This document shows, piece after piece, positions 46,241-55,165 of a stretch of 64,000 bases of DNA (position 1 is its first letter; each line of letters begins with the position of its first letter). Source of the DNA: Campylobacter canadensis. GTDB lineage: Bacteria; Campylobacterota; Campylobacteria; Campylobacterales; Campylobacteraceae. The position numbers and the translations under genes are program-made. Where the stretch lies: positions 1,798,001-1,862,000 of the forward strand of contig NZ_CP035946.1 in the NCBI RefSeq assembly GCF_013177655.1. Reading direction: 5' to 3'. The notes under the pieces are model-generated. The model was not told the DNA's origin, searched no databases, and saw only the letters and a list, made by a program, of their open reading frames with translations.

Positions 46241-47287
46241 TTAGTTCCTATTTAAACAATTTAATTCTTTAAATGCTTGCATTAATCTTGCTTGCATAGT
46301 TTTTTCACCTGCATTTAGCCACACTCTTGGGTCGTAATATTTTTTATTTGGCTTATCATCACCTTCTGGATTTCCGATTTGCCCTTGTAAATATCCATGA
46401 TTTTTACTTTCATAATTTCTAACACCATCCCAAAATGCCCATTGAGTATCTGTATCAATGTTCATTTTAATAACCCCATAGCTAATTGCCTCTTTTATTT
46501 TTTCTGCTTCGCTGCCACTACCACCGTGGAATACGAAATTTAAAGTCTTTTTACCCTTAGCTAAAAATTCTTGACAATTTTTCAAAATAATAGGCTCTAA
46601 ACGCACATTTCCTGGTTTATAAACTCCATGCACATTACCAAAAGATGCTGCTATTGTGTAATTACTACCGATTTTTGCTAAACGCTCATGCGCCTTTGCT
46701 ACATCAATTGGCTGGGTGTATAATTTTGCATTATCAATATTTGTATTATCCACCCCATCTTCTTCTCCACCTGTGCAACCTAGCTCTATTTCGATGCCTA
46801 TTTCAAGCTCATTAAATTTTTTAAAATACTCGCATGAAAGCTCTATATTTTCTTCTAAACTTTCTTCGCTTAAATCAAGCATATGAGAACTAAAAAGCGG
46901 CTTTTTATGTAAATCATAAAATTCTTTATTTGCTTTTATTAATTCATCAATCCAAGGTAAAAGTTTTTTTGCTGCATGGTCGGTATGAATAACTACAGCA
47001 ACGCCATATTCTTTAGCAACTTCGTGAATATATTTTGCACCTGCAATAGCGCCTAAAACAGGATTGTTTAAAGTCTTGCCACTAAAAAAAGCTGCTCCAC
47101 CATTACTAAACTGAATAATAATAGGTGAATTTGCTTCTTTTGCTGCGCTTAAAGCTGCATTAATTGAGTTTGTACCCACAACATTTACCGCAGGAATTGC
47201 AAACTCATTTTCCTTTGCATAGGCATATAATTTTTCTAAATCTTTTCCATAAACAACGCCTGCTTTTAAAAAATCAAAAACGCCCAT
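46241..47287 (-). CDS. fba: Fructose-bisphosphate aldolase class II
   Basis: 348 residues of the class IIA type. Zinc ligands in VVIHTDHAAKK, the GCTGGEEDGVDN loop, FGNVHGVYKPGNV and the phosphate site VFHGGSGS are intact. It catalyses the reversible aldol reaction of glycolysis; in Campylobacter, lacking phosphofructokinase, it serves gluconeogenesis. Lies between the MotA-like gene and peb4. Confidence 0.96.
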   Translation of the reverse strand: MGVFDFLKAGVVYGKDLEKLYAYAKENEFAIPAVNVVGTNSINAALSAAKEANSPIIIQFSNGGAAFFSGKTLNNPVLGAIAGAKYIHEVAKEYGVAVVIHTDHAAKKLLPWIDELIKANKEFYDLHKKPLFSSHMLDLSEESLEENIELSCEYFKKFNELEIGIEIELGCTGGEEDGVDNTNIDNAKLYTQPIDVAKAHERLAKIGSNYTIAASFGNVHGVYKPGNVRLEPIILKNCQEFLAKGKKTLNFVFHGGSGSEAEKIKEAISYGVIKMNIDTDTQWAFWDGVRNYESKNHGYLQGQIGNPEGDDKPNKKYYDPRVWLNAGEKTMQARLMQAFKELNCLNRN

Positions 47288-47296
47288 TTTTTATCC

Positions 47297-48115
47297 TTAT
47301 TTCATTTTTAAATTAGCATCTTTTAACATTTTTTCTGTTTGAGCTTTTAATAATTCTTGTTGTTTTTGGTTTCTTAAACCATTATCAATACTTGCTCTTG
47401 CTTCTTCAAGTGAGCCTTGTCTTTGCTCTTTTATATCCTGTGTCATTATTATATGATAACCAAAATTTGATTTTACAGGAGCTGAAATTTCACCCTTTTT
47501 AAGTTTTTTTGCAGCGTTATAATACTCTGGCACTAAATCACTTGCTGTTGCATACGGTAAATCACCGCCATTATTTTTTGCACTTGGGTCAATTGATTTT
47601 GTTTTTGCTAATTCGCTGAATTTATCATCAAGCTTTTTACCTTTTAAGCCTTTTAATTGAGCAATTATGTCCTTTGCTTCTTTTTCACTTTTTACTAAAA
47701 TATGCTTTGTTTTAACTGCTTCTGGTAATACAAAGTCTTGTAAATGTGAATTATAATAATCTTTTATTTCTTTATCACTTATTTTAATACTTTTAAATTG
47801 TTGTAATAAGTATTCTTGAGCTAATAAAATTTCTTTAGCACTTGCTAAGATTGTTTTAAATTCTTTGCTTTGGTCGTATTTATTTTTAATAGCTTCTTTT
47901 GCTAATAATTTTTTTATTAAAATTTCTTTTATTAAACCTTCTTGAGCTTCTTTTGGTAGCACAGAAATATCTTGAATTTGATTTTGAGTTAATTGTGCTA
48001 AATATGGTGCTACTTCTTCGCTAGTAATCTCACCACCATTATAAGTTGCAATTGTAGCTGCATTTAGGCTAAGACCACAAAAAATTCCTGCTAAAACTAA
48101 TGATAATTTTTTCAT
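47297..48115 (-). CDS. peb4: PEB4-type periplasmic peptidyl-prolyl isomerase (SurA-like)
   Basis: 272 residues with a signal peptide (MKKLSLVLAGIFCGLSLNAA), an N-terminal SurA-like helical domain and a parvulin domain (VKTKHILVKSEKEAKDI; GGDLPYATASDLVPEYYNAA; SNFGYHIIMTQDI). Chaperone for outer-membrane proteins; major antigen in C. jejuni. Divergent from nth, same order as in C. jejuni. Confidence 0.93.
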   Translation of the reverse strand: MKKLSLVLAGIFCGLSLNAATIATYNGGEITSEEVAPYLAQLTQNQIQDISVLPKEAQEGLIKEILIKKLLAKEAIKNKYDQSKEFKTILASAKEILLAQEYLLQQFKSIKISDKEIKDYYNSHLQDFVLPEAVKTKHILVKSEKEAKDIIAQLKGLKGKKLDDKFSELAKTKSIDPSAKNNGGDLPYATASDLVPEYYNAAKKLKKGEISAPVKSNFGYHIIMTQDIKEQRQGSLEEARASIDNGLRNQKQQELLKAQTEKMLKDANLKMK

Positions 48116-48188
48116 TTTTTCTTCCTTTTTTATTAAAAATTTATATTGATTTTACAAATCTTGCGTAAAAATTTAGTAAGATAAGCTT

Positions 48189-48818
48189 ATGCAAAGAAAG
48201 TTAGAAATTAAAAAAAGAATTTTAGAGCATTTTAAAGATGCTAAAACAGAACTAGTGTTTTCAAATGATTATGAATTATTAATTGCGGTTATGCTATCAG
48301 CTCAATGTCTTGATAGTAGAGTAAATTTAATAACTCCTAGTCTATTTTCACATTACAAAAATGCGCAAGAATTGGCAAATGCGAATTTGATGAGTGTAAA
48401 AGAATTAATTAAATCTTGCAATTTTTATCAAAATAAAGCAAAGAATTTAATCTTAATGGCTAAGGAAGTTTGCAATAAACATAACGGAAAAATACCTTTA
48501 AATTACGATGATTTAATATCTTTAGCAGGAGTTGGTAAAAAGACTGCTAAAGTAGTTTTAGCTGAAAGCTTGGGGCTTAATTATTTTCCTGTAGATACGC
48601 ATATTTTTAGAGTTGCACATAGATTAAAATTAAGTAATAAAAAAACTCCCGATGAATGCTCAACTCATTTAGAAAAAGTCTTTAAAAGTGATTTAGCAAA
48701 GCTTCATCAAGCTATGGTTTTATTTGGTAGATATATTTGTAAGGCTAAAAAACCAGAATGTTCTAAATGCTTTTTAAGTGATTTGTGTAATGCAACTTGC
48801 AAGCAAGAGAATTTATAA
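48189..48818 (+). CDS. nth: Endonuclease III
   Basis: 209 residues: helix-hairpin-helix SLAGVGKKTAKVVLAES with catalytic Lys, catalytic Asp in YFPVDTHIFRVAHRL, and a C-terminal 4Fe-4S cluster (CKAKKPECSKCFLSDLC). Removes oxidised pyrimidines from DNA. The ComEC-like gene begins inside its 3' end in another frame. Confidence 0.95.
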   Translation: MQRKLEIKKRILEHFKDAKTELVFSNDYELLIAVMLSAQCLDSRVNLITPSLFSHYKNAQELANANLMSVKELIKSCNFYQNKAKNLILMAKEVCNKHNGKIPLNYDDLISLAGVGKKTAKVVLAESLGLNYFPVDTHIFRVAHRLKLSNKKTPDECSTHLEKVFKSDLAKLHQAMVLFGRYICKAKKPECSKCFLSDLCNATCKQENL

Positions 48819-50028
48819 ATTACAAAAAAGACATTTTGCCTTTATTTATTTTGTTTTATTTGTAGTTTTTTGCCTTAATGTGCATTTAAAATTTTTAGAT
48901 TTTTGTGAATTTTTAATGCAGGATAGATATATTTTAAAAGTTTTAAAAAATTATGAAAAAAGCAAAAATAACAAAAATTATTATGTCTTACACCTTGCTT
49001 ATAAAGATGTAATAATCTATACAACCACAAAGCAAAAAATCAACTCAAATAAAATAAGTATAAATTTTGCTGCTAAAAATAAACTAGATTTTTATGATTA
49101 TTTAAAGGCTAGATTTTATTTACCTAGTTATAAAATACAAGAAGAAAAACAAGAAGATGAAAAGGCATTAATTAGCTATTTTAAAAAGCAGCATAGTGAT
49201 AAAAAAATGCAAGAATTTTATCTTGCTTTATTTTTTGCAAAGCCAATTTCAAACGAACTTAGAACTGATGTTAATTATTATGGAATTGCACATTTATTAG
49301 CAATTTCTGGATATCACTTAGGGCTTATTTATTCAATATTATTTTTTACGCTTATGTATTTTTATAAATACTTACAAAAAAGATTTTTTCCTTATCGTTC
49401 AATACATTTGGATTTGGCTATAGTGATTTTTATATTTTTATTCTTTTATTTTATTTTAATTGGGCAAGTGGCTAGTTTTTTTCGTTCTTTTGTAATGGCA
49501 ATTGTGGCTTTTTATTTTGTGCTTAAATCTATAAAACTGCTTTCTTTTTCGCATTTATTTTTATGTTTTATGATTTGTATTAGTCTTAATCCATCTTTTT
49601 TATTTAATATAGGTTTTTTCTTTTCTTGTCTTGGAGTGTTTTATATATTTTTATTTTTACATCATTTTAAATTTAAATCTTTGCTTAATGCTTTGTATTT
49701 TGAAAGCTTTGTGTTTTTAGCGATGATTATTCCTGTTTTATATTTTTTTCCACTAATTAGTTTTCAACAATTTTTAGCTATTTTAATTACGCCTTTATTT
49801 GTTGTTTTTTACCCTTTAGTTTTATTTTTACATATTATAAATTGTGGTGCTTTATTTGATGGATATTTATTAAAATTCTTAGCTTTTAAAATGGCAGGAG
49901 ATTATTTTCATTTGGAATTTAAATATTTTATTTTATACTTAATTTTATCTTTTTTAGCTATTTTTAATAAACACTTGCTTATTATTATAAGTATCATAAA
50001 TATTTTATGTTTTATAGTTTTATTATGA
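48778..50028 (+). CDS. ComEC/Rec2-family competence protein (short form)
   Basis: 416 residues with seven or more membrane helices. IAHLLAISGYHLGLIYSILFF is the ComEC core motif and SFFRSFVMAIVAF is the following conserved helix. As in other Campylobacter, it lacks the C-terminal beta-lactamase domain of longer ComEC. It should form the inner-membrane channel for single-stranded DNA uptake. Start is uncertain: GTG at 48778 or ATG at 48790, both inside nth. Confidence 0.82.
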   Translation: MICVMQLASKRIYKLQKRHFAFIYFVLFVVFCLNVHLKFLDFCEFLMQDRYILKVLKNYEKSKNNKNYYVLHLAYKDVIIYTTTKQKINSNKISINFAAKNKLDFYDYLKARFYLPSYKIQEEKQEDEKALISYFKKQHSDKKMQEFYLALFFAKPISNELRTDVNYYGIAHLLAISGYHLGLIYSILFFTLMYFYKYLQKRFFPYRSIHLDLAIVIFIFLFFYFILIGQVASFFRSFVMAIVAFYFVLKSIKLLSFSHLFLCFMICISLNPSFLFNIGFFFSCLGVFYIFLFLHHFKFKSLLNALYFESFVFLAMIIPVLYFFPLISFQQFLAILITPLFVVFYPLVLFLHIINCGALFDGYLLKFLAFKMAGDYFHLEFKYFILYLILSFLAIFNKHLLIIISIINILCFIVLL

Positions 50029-50036
50029 GGGTTAGG

Positions 50037-53000
50037 ATGAAAATTTTAAGCATATTTACAAGTTCAATATTATTTGCAGGAGCTATTGCTCCTAATGTTA
50101 TGTATCAGGATTATTTGGATTTAGCTTATGGCTTTAAAAAAGAGTTAAAAGTATATAAAAATGATTTAAGTGTAATTGATTTTAAAATACAAGCACCTAG
50201 TTTTTATGCTTCAAATAATTCAGGAAAATTCAAAAGAGAATTTACAAACATAGGTGCTTCTTATATAATCGGAGCTAGTCATTTAATACAAGATTATCTT
50301 AAGCAAAACGGAGTTTTAGAATTTTCTAATATTCCTACTTATGTTATAAATTCAAATAATAATTTTAAAAAACAAGACCCAAACTCTCAAAGAGATTTTT
50401 CTATTTTTAGAACTCATAAAATAAATATAAATGAAAGTGCTAATTTATTTAAAAAAGATTTTTATGTAATTCAAAATGCAAATTCTAGTGATGAAATAGA
50501 AAAATATCAAGATAATATGCAAACAAAAAAAGAGCTATTAGATGAAAAGCGTTACTCTTTATATGTTAGAAGTGGTACTGGGGTTAATTATCTTGGTTTT
50601 GATGATTTTGAAAAAGGTGTTGTGAAATTAAACGATTCAGATGTAATAGCAAGTGCTGGAATTTTATATCTTGATAAAGATAAACTTACTGATATAAATA
50701 TAGGAAGACTTGATTTTAATGCAGGAAAGAACTCTAGACTAGATTTTACAAATAATATAGCCCCTGGTGATAGCGGTAGTGCTATTTATGTTTATGATAG
50801 TGTAGATAAAAAATATTATGTAATAGGAGTTGCAAGCAAAAGTGATTGCAAAAATCCTTATTCATACCCGTATAATTGTACATATTCAAAATATGAAACT
50901 ATTAATTCTTTTATAATAAACGATTTTAAAAATTCATATACTATAAATACAAACGAAAGTGATTTTAAAATCACAAATGCGAATTTAAGTGCAAAAAATA
51001 CAATCTTAAATGCAAAAAGCAATGATATTGCCTTTAATCATACCTACACTAATTATTTAAGCAAAGATACTTTTAATAAAAGACTTGAAAGCTTAAAAGA
51101 CGATAAAGATGTTGTTTTTAATAAAGCAAGTAAAATTGTCCTAGAAAGTGATGCTGATTTTGGCTCAAGCGTATTTTATTTTAACGAAGATAGCAGCATA
51201 GTTGGAAACAAAAAACTATTATTAGGCGGAATTGTAGTTAATAAAAATGCAACTTTATCATACGATGCACTTAGTGCTAAAAATGATTTTTTACATAAAA
51301 TTGGCGATGGCGTTTTAATAATTAATAATTCAAGCCAAGGGGCTGGAATAAATATTGGTGGCGGAGAAGTAATATTAAATAATAAAGATAATAAAAATAG
51401 CTTTAGCAATGTTTATATTACAAATCAAGCAAAACTAAGTTTAAATCAAGCAAATACACTAGATACAAATAATTTATACATAGCAGATAACGCAGCTACA
51501 ATTAATTTAAATTCAAACGACTTAAGCTTTACTAGCACCCTTAAAAATACAAGCTATGATACAGTTTTTACAGGTAGTGCAAAGCTTAATTTTAATATAA
51601 AAGAAAAAAATATTTTCAATGCTAAAATAAACTCTTTAAGCCTTAATGCGGATAATTCTACTATAATTTTTGATAATACAATAAATGCTAATGATTTTGT
51701 AGTAAATAATTCAAATATCACTTTACAAGCTCAAGCTTCACAACATTATTATTTAGATAGCATAAATCAAAATATTGCAAATAAAAATAATCTTTCATAT
51801 CTTAGCTCTCCAAGAGAATTTAAAGAAAATAATTTTACTTTTAATACAATAAATCTTAATAATAATTCAAGCCTAACTTTAAACAACTCAAACTTAAATG
51901 CAAAAGAAATTAAGCTAAAAGATAGCTCTTTAAACCTTGCAGAAAATGCTGCTTTTTATGCTATTAACAATATAAAAAATAATGCTGGAATTAATTTTTC
52001 TGATGCAGGTTATAGCGTAGATAAAACATTTAGCTTTACTCAAGAATTAAAAGAAAGTACTTTTAATAACACCTTTGCTAATTTAAAAGCTAATTTAAGC
52101 TTAGATAATTCAAGCATAAAACTAAACAAAAACTCAAGTTTTACAGGCAAGATAACAGGAGTAAATAATTCAAGCTTAATTGCACAAAATGCTATTTTAA
52201 ACTCTAGTATAAATATTGAAAATATAAATGCTAATAATTCTATTTTTAATATAAATGCAAATTCTCAAAGCATAATTTCAACAAAATCAAGTTCAGGGCA
52301 AAATAACGCTTTAAATGTAATAATAAATCCTGATGAAGATAAAGATAAAATCCTACTAGCTTCTTTAGCAAATACACAGGATAAAAACTTTTTTACAAGT
52401 TTAAAATTAAAAGATGCTTTTAGCATTAGCAGAGCAAATATAGTTTATGAACAAGAAGAAAATACTGCAAATTGGTACTTGCAAAAAACAAAAGAAGGTA
52501 AAACTCAAGATTTAATTACAAAATACTTCATCACAGAAGAAAACAAAGAAGCAACAAAGGCAGTAAATACCTCACTTGAACAAGCCTTTTTTTCTTTTGT
52601 CTTAGAGTGGAACAATCTTACAAAAAGAATGGGAGATTTAAGAAAACATTATTTACTTAATAATGATGATTATGCTGGTTTTTGGGCAAGATTATATCAC
52701 GGACAAAGCTCTTATTTAAAAAGCAATAAATCAGTGTTTTTAGAAAGTCAATTTGGGGTAGATAAAAGATATTTAAGCGATAATGCTCAAATCTTTTCAG
52801 GGGTGGTATTTAATATTGCAAATTATAAATTTAATAGCCCTAATTTAGATGGAAATTCTAATTCTTTTGGGCTTGGAATTTACTCATCAATATTATTTGA
52901 TAATGGCTTTTATTTAGATTTAATTGCAAAATATTTAATGTATAAAAATAATTATGATTTTATAATAACAACAAGTAATACAAGCGTTAAAAATAACAAA

Positions 53001-53447
53001 ATAAATCATAATTTTATCGCATCAATTGAAGCTGGATTTTATGCTTATTTAAATGATTATGTATATTTTAATCCTCAACTTGAATTAATAAGCGGATATC
53101 TAAGCAAACAAGAAATTGAATCTAATTTTATAAAACTTAGCTCAAAATCAACCATTCCATTAAGTCTTAAAAGTGCTGTTTTTGCAGGTTATGATAATGA
53201 ATATTTAGGTATTCGTTTTGGTTTAGGACTTGCTAGTGACTTAAAAAATAGTGCTGATAAAATAGTAAGCGATAGGGTTTTTAGCAAGACTTATGCAGGT
53301 AAAAAAGATACAAGAATGTTTGTAAATTTAGGTACTTCTTATGTAATTGATAAAAAGCAATCTTTTAATTTTGAATTTGAAAAGAGCTTTTTTGGAGACT
53401 TAAATATTGATTACAGTATAAACTTAGTTTATAGATACGCATTTTAA
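50037..53447 (+). CDS. S6-type serine protease autotransporter
   Basis: About 1136 residues from the ATG at 50037 (AGG site, then signal peptide MKILSIFTSSILFAGAIA); the ATG at 50007 lies in the upstream gene. Residues ~30-290 resemble the S6 protease of IgA-protease/SPATE proteins: His in YIIGASHLI, Ser in NIAPGDSGSAIYVYD, with KSDCKNPYSYPYNC (a Cys pair) shortly after. Then an Asn/Ser-rich beta-helix passenger (340-830) and a C-terminal 12-strand barrel from about 870, ending YRYAF with terminal Phe. It is expected to secrete its own protease to the cell surface or medium. Campylobacter autotransporters of this class are uncommon. Substrate unknown. Confidence 0.85.
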   Translation: MKILSIFTSSILFAGAIAPNVMYQDYLDLAYGFKKELKVYKNDLSVIDFKIQAPSFYASNNSGKFKREFTNIGASYIIGASHLIQDYLKQNGVLEFSNIPTYVINSNNNFKKQDPNSQRDFSIFRTHKININESANLFKKDFYVIQNANSSDEIEKYQDNMQTKKELLDEKRYSLYVRSGTGVNYLGFDDFEKGVVKLNDSDVIASAGILYLDKDKLTDINIGRLDFNAGKNSRLDFTNNIAPGDSGSAIYVYDSVDKKYYVIGVASKSDCKNPYSYPYNCTYSKYETINSFIINDFKNSYTINTNESDFKITNANLSAKNTILNAKSNDIAFNHTYTNYLSKDTFNKRLESLKDDKDVVFNKASKIVLESDADFGSSVFYFNEDSSIVGNKKLLLGGIVVNKNATLSYDALSAKNDFLHKIGDGVLIINNSSQGAGINIGGGEVILNNKDNKNSFSNVYITNQAKLSLNQANTLDTNNLYIADNAATINLNSNDLSFTSTLKNTSYDTVFTGSAKLNFNIKEKNIFNAKINSLSLNADNSTIIFDNTINANDFVVNNSNITLQAQASQHYYLDSINQNIANKNNLSYLSSPREFKENNFTFNTINLNNNSSLTLNNSNLNAKEIKLKDSSLNLAENAAFYAINNIKNNAGINFSDAGYSVDKTFSFTQELKESTFNNTFANLKANLSLDNSSIKLNKNSSFTGKITGVNNSSLIAQNAILNSSINIENINANNSIFNINANSQSIISTKSSSGQNNALNVIINPDEDKDKILLASLANTQDKNFFTSLKLKDAFSISRANIVYEQEENTANWYLQKTKEGKTQDLITKYFITEENKEATKAVNTSLEQAFFSFVLEWNNLTKRMGDLRKHYLLNNDDYAGFWARLYHGQSSYLKSNKSVFLESQFGVDKRYLSDNAQIFSGVVFNIANYKFNSPNLDGNSNSFGLGIYSSILFDNGFYLDLIAKYLMYKNNYDFIITTSNTSVKNNKINHNFIASIEAGFYAYLNDYVYFNPQLELISGYLSKQEIESNFIKLSSKSTIPLSLKSAVFAGYDNEYLGIRFGLGLASDLKNSADKIVSDRVFSKTYAGKKDTRMFVNLGTSYVIDKKQSFNFEFEKSFFGDLNIDYSINLVYRYAF

Positions 53448-53468
53448 TCCTTTTAAAAAGGATTAAAA
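53442..53468. terminator. Bidirectional terminator
   Basis: TTTTAATCC pairs with GGATTAAAA across a 9-base loop, between the convergent autotransporter and acyltransferase genes, including the autotransporter stop codon. Confidence 0.8.
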
Positions 53469-55016
53469 TTATTTTACTTTATTAAATCTATCAAAAAATT
53501 CTTGAATTTTTTGCTTAAATATATTAAATTGCTCGTCCTTAAAATAAGTACAAGCAAAATAACATTTATTTTCAAAATAAGCATAAGATACACCTAAACC
53601 ATCGCTACAAACAGGATGAAAATAAAACACATCACAATATTCATTTTTACCTAAAGAGCTTGTTGAAACAACGCTAGAACAAACATCTAAATACATTTTA
53701 GAATTAAAAAATTCCTTTGCTTTATTATCCTTTATGCAAGGGATTAATTTTTCTAACATAAACAAATGTCTATCTATTCCTAAACCCTTTTTGCAATCTT
53801 TAATGCGATTTTTATGTTCATTATTTGCTAATAAAAAATCTTCTTTTGTAAAAGTTTTTAAAGCTTGTAATAATTCAACACTAATTGCCCTAAGGCATTC
53901 TGTTCTAGCATAATTATATTCTCTTACATCAACTGCTTCATACATTGATACATATTTTGAATACACAAAATAACTAGCATAAGCAATAGCAGCTTGCATA
54001 ATAAAATCCTTAGAAAAAGAATCTAAATTAAACAAATCAACACAAAACATTTGATTTTTACTTTGCTCTTTTTTGTATTCTTCATATTCAGCCTTAACGT
54101 TTTTTACAAATTCATCATCAAAATACTGCTCAATGTATTCTAACTTTACAAAACTATCAGCTTTTTTTAAATTTTTATGTATGTATTCTAAAATAAAAGC
54201 AACACTAGCACCATCAAAAAAACTATGCTCTGCGTTAATATAAATATTTTTACTGTTTTTATTATAAATAAAGTTTAAACTTTTGTAATGATAAATTACT
54301 GCGTTATAAAGCATATAATTTTGTTCTTCATTTAAATCTTTAAACTCTTTATCAATTATGCAAATATTAAAACGAGAATTTTCCATAATCTCAAAAAAAC
54401 AATTGTAATCTTCATATTTATCATACAAATAAGCAGCCTTGCTTTGCTTGCAAAAAGATAAATGTGCTAGGCTAAATTCTTTTGCTTCTTCTTTAAAATC
54501 AAAATCTACAGCACTGATTTTATCTTTTAAAATCCTAGCCTTGTAAAGATTATTATTGTGTAAAATACTAATATAATCAGTCTTTAAAAAAGAAAGTGCA
54601 AAATCATCATTTAAAAGCTTAGGAATTCTGCAAGCTCCTTTTAAAACATCAAATTGCCTAGAACATACTTTTTTATTTTGTGTATTTTTAAATTCTAAAA
54701 GATTGTTTTCATAATCTTTTATCAAGTGTGCAAGGGTAAAAATAAAATCATTTAAATCGTATTGACAAGGTAATTTAAAGGAAAAATTACTTTGTATTGC
54801 TAAAGCCTTTTTTGTGCTTAAATAAGATTTTCTCCAAGCTCTTTGAAGGTATGAACTTTGCATTGCTGTATCATATTGTATTAATTTTTCTTGCAACTTT
54901 ACTGCATAATTATCAAAGAATTCATCAAATAATTTTTTATCAAAGCTATCATAAGCTAAAGCGTGTTTATAAAAACTATCTTTTGTTTGTTTTATACTTG
55001 GTATTTGCAATTTCAT
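53469..55016 (-). CDS. Carnitine/choline O-acyltransferase family protein
   Basis: 515 residues that follow eukaryotic carnitine/choline acyltransferases end to end. N-terminal IPSIKQTKDSFYKHALAY and VKLQEKLIQYD; QFDVLKGACRIPKLL where the family has a CRIP motif; catalytic region NAEHSFFDGASVAFILEYIH with His and the Asp four residues later (family AEHSWADAP); and near the C-terminus STSSLGKNEY plus HPVCSDGLGVSYAYF (family STSQ and DGYGVSY). Somewhat shorter than animal enzymes (about 600), with no signal peptide, so cytoplasmic. Expected reaction: acyl transfer between CoA and a quaternary-amine alcohol. Overlaps the 49-residue ORF by one base (TAATG) downstream of a BCCT transporter. Acyl chain and acceptor unknown. 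Confidence 0.82.
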   Translation of the reverse strand: MKLQIPSIKQTKDSFYKHALAYDSFDKKLFDEFFDNYAVKLQEKLIQYDTAMQSSYLQRAWRKSYLSTKKALAIQSNFSFKLPCQYDLNDFIFTLAHLIKDYENNLLEFKNTQNKKVCSRQFDVLKGACRIPKLLNDDFALSFLKTDYISILHNNNLYKARILKDKISAVDFDFKEEAKEFSLAHLSFCKQSKAAYLYDKYEDYNCFFEIMENSRFNICIIDKEFKDLNEEQNYMLYNAVIYHYKSLNFIYNKNSKNIYINAEHSFFDGASVAFILEYIHKNLKKADSFVKLEYIEQYFDDEFVKNVKAEYEEYKKEQSKNQMFCVDLFNLDSFSKDFIMQAAIAYASYFVYSKYVSMYEAVDVREYNYARTECLRAISVELLQALKTFTKEDFLLANNEHKNRIKDCKKGLGIDRHLFMLEKLIPCIKDNKAKEFFNSKMYLDVCSSVVSTSSLGKNEYCDVFYFHPVCSDGLGVSYAYFENKCYFACTYFKDEQFNIFKQKIQEFFDRFNKVK

Positions 55017-55165
55017 TATTCTTTCTCCAATGCTAATTTAACACTCCATACAATAAAAACTATTGTTAAAATAATCAAAACACTTTCTAAAGCATTATGA
55101 AAAACATTATCGCTAACATAATAAAACATTTTTTCTTTATCTAAAAACTTTGCAAAAGTATTCAT
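55016..55165 (-). CDS. 49-residue single-pass membrane protein
   Basis: ATG overlaps the transporter stop (ATGA) and the stop overlaps the acyltransferase start (TAATG), so this short frame is tightly coupled to both. It has a polar first 20 residues (MNTFAKFLDKEKMFYYV), one membrane helix (ALESVLIILTIVFIVW) and a charged end KLALEKE. AAGGATAC is a plausible ribosome-binding site. No family recognised. It could be an accessory subunit tethering the enzyme to the transporter, which is inference. Confidence 0.7.
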   Translation of the reverse strand: MNTFAKFLDKEKMFYYVSDNVFHNALESVLIILTIVFIVWSVKLALEKE

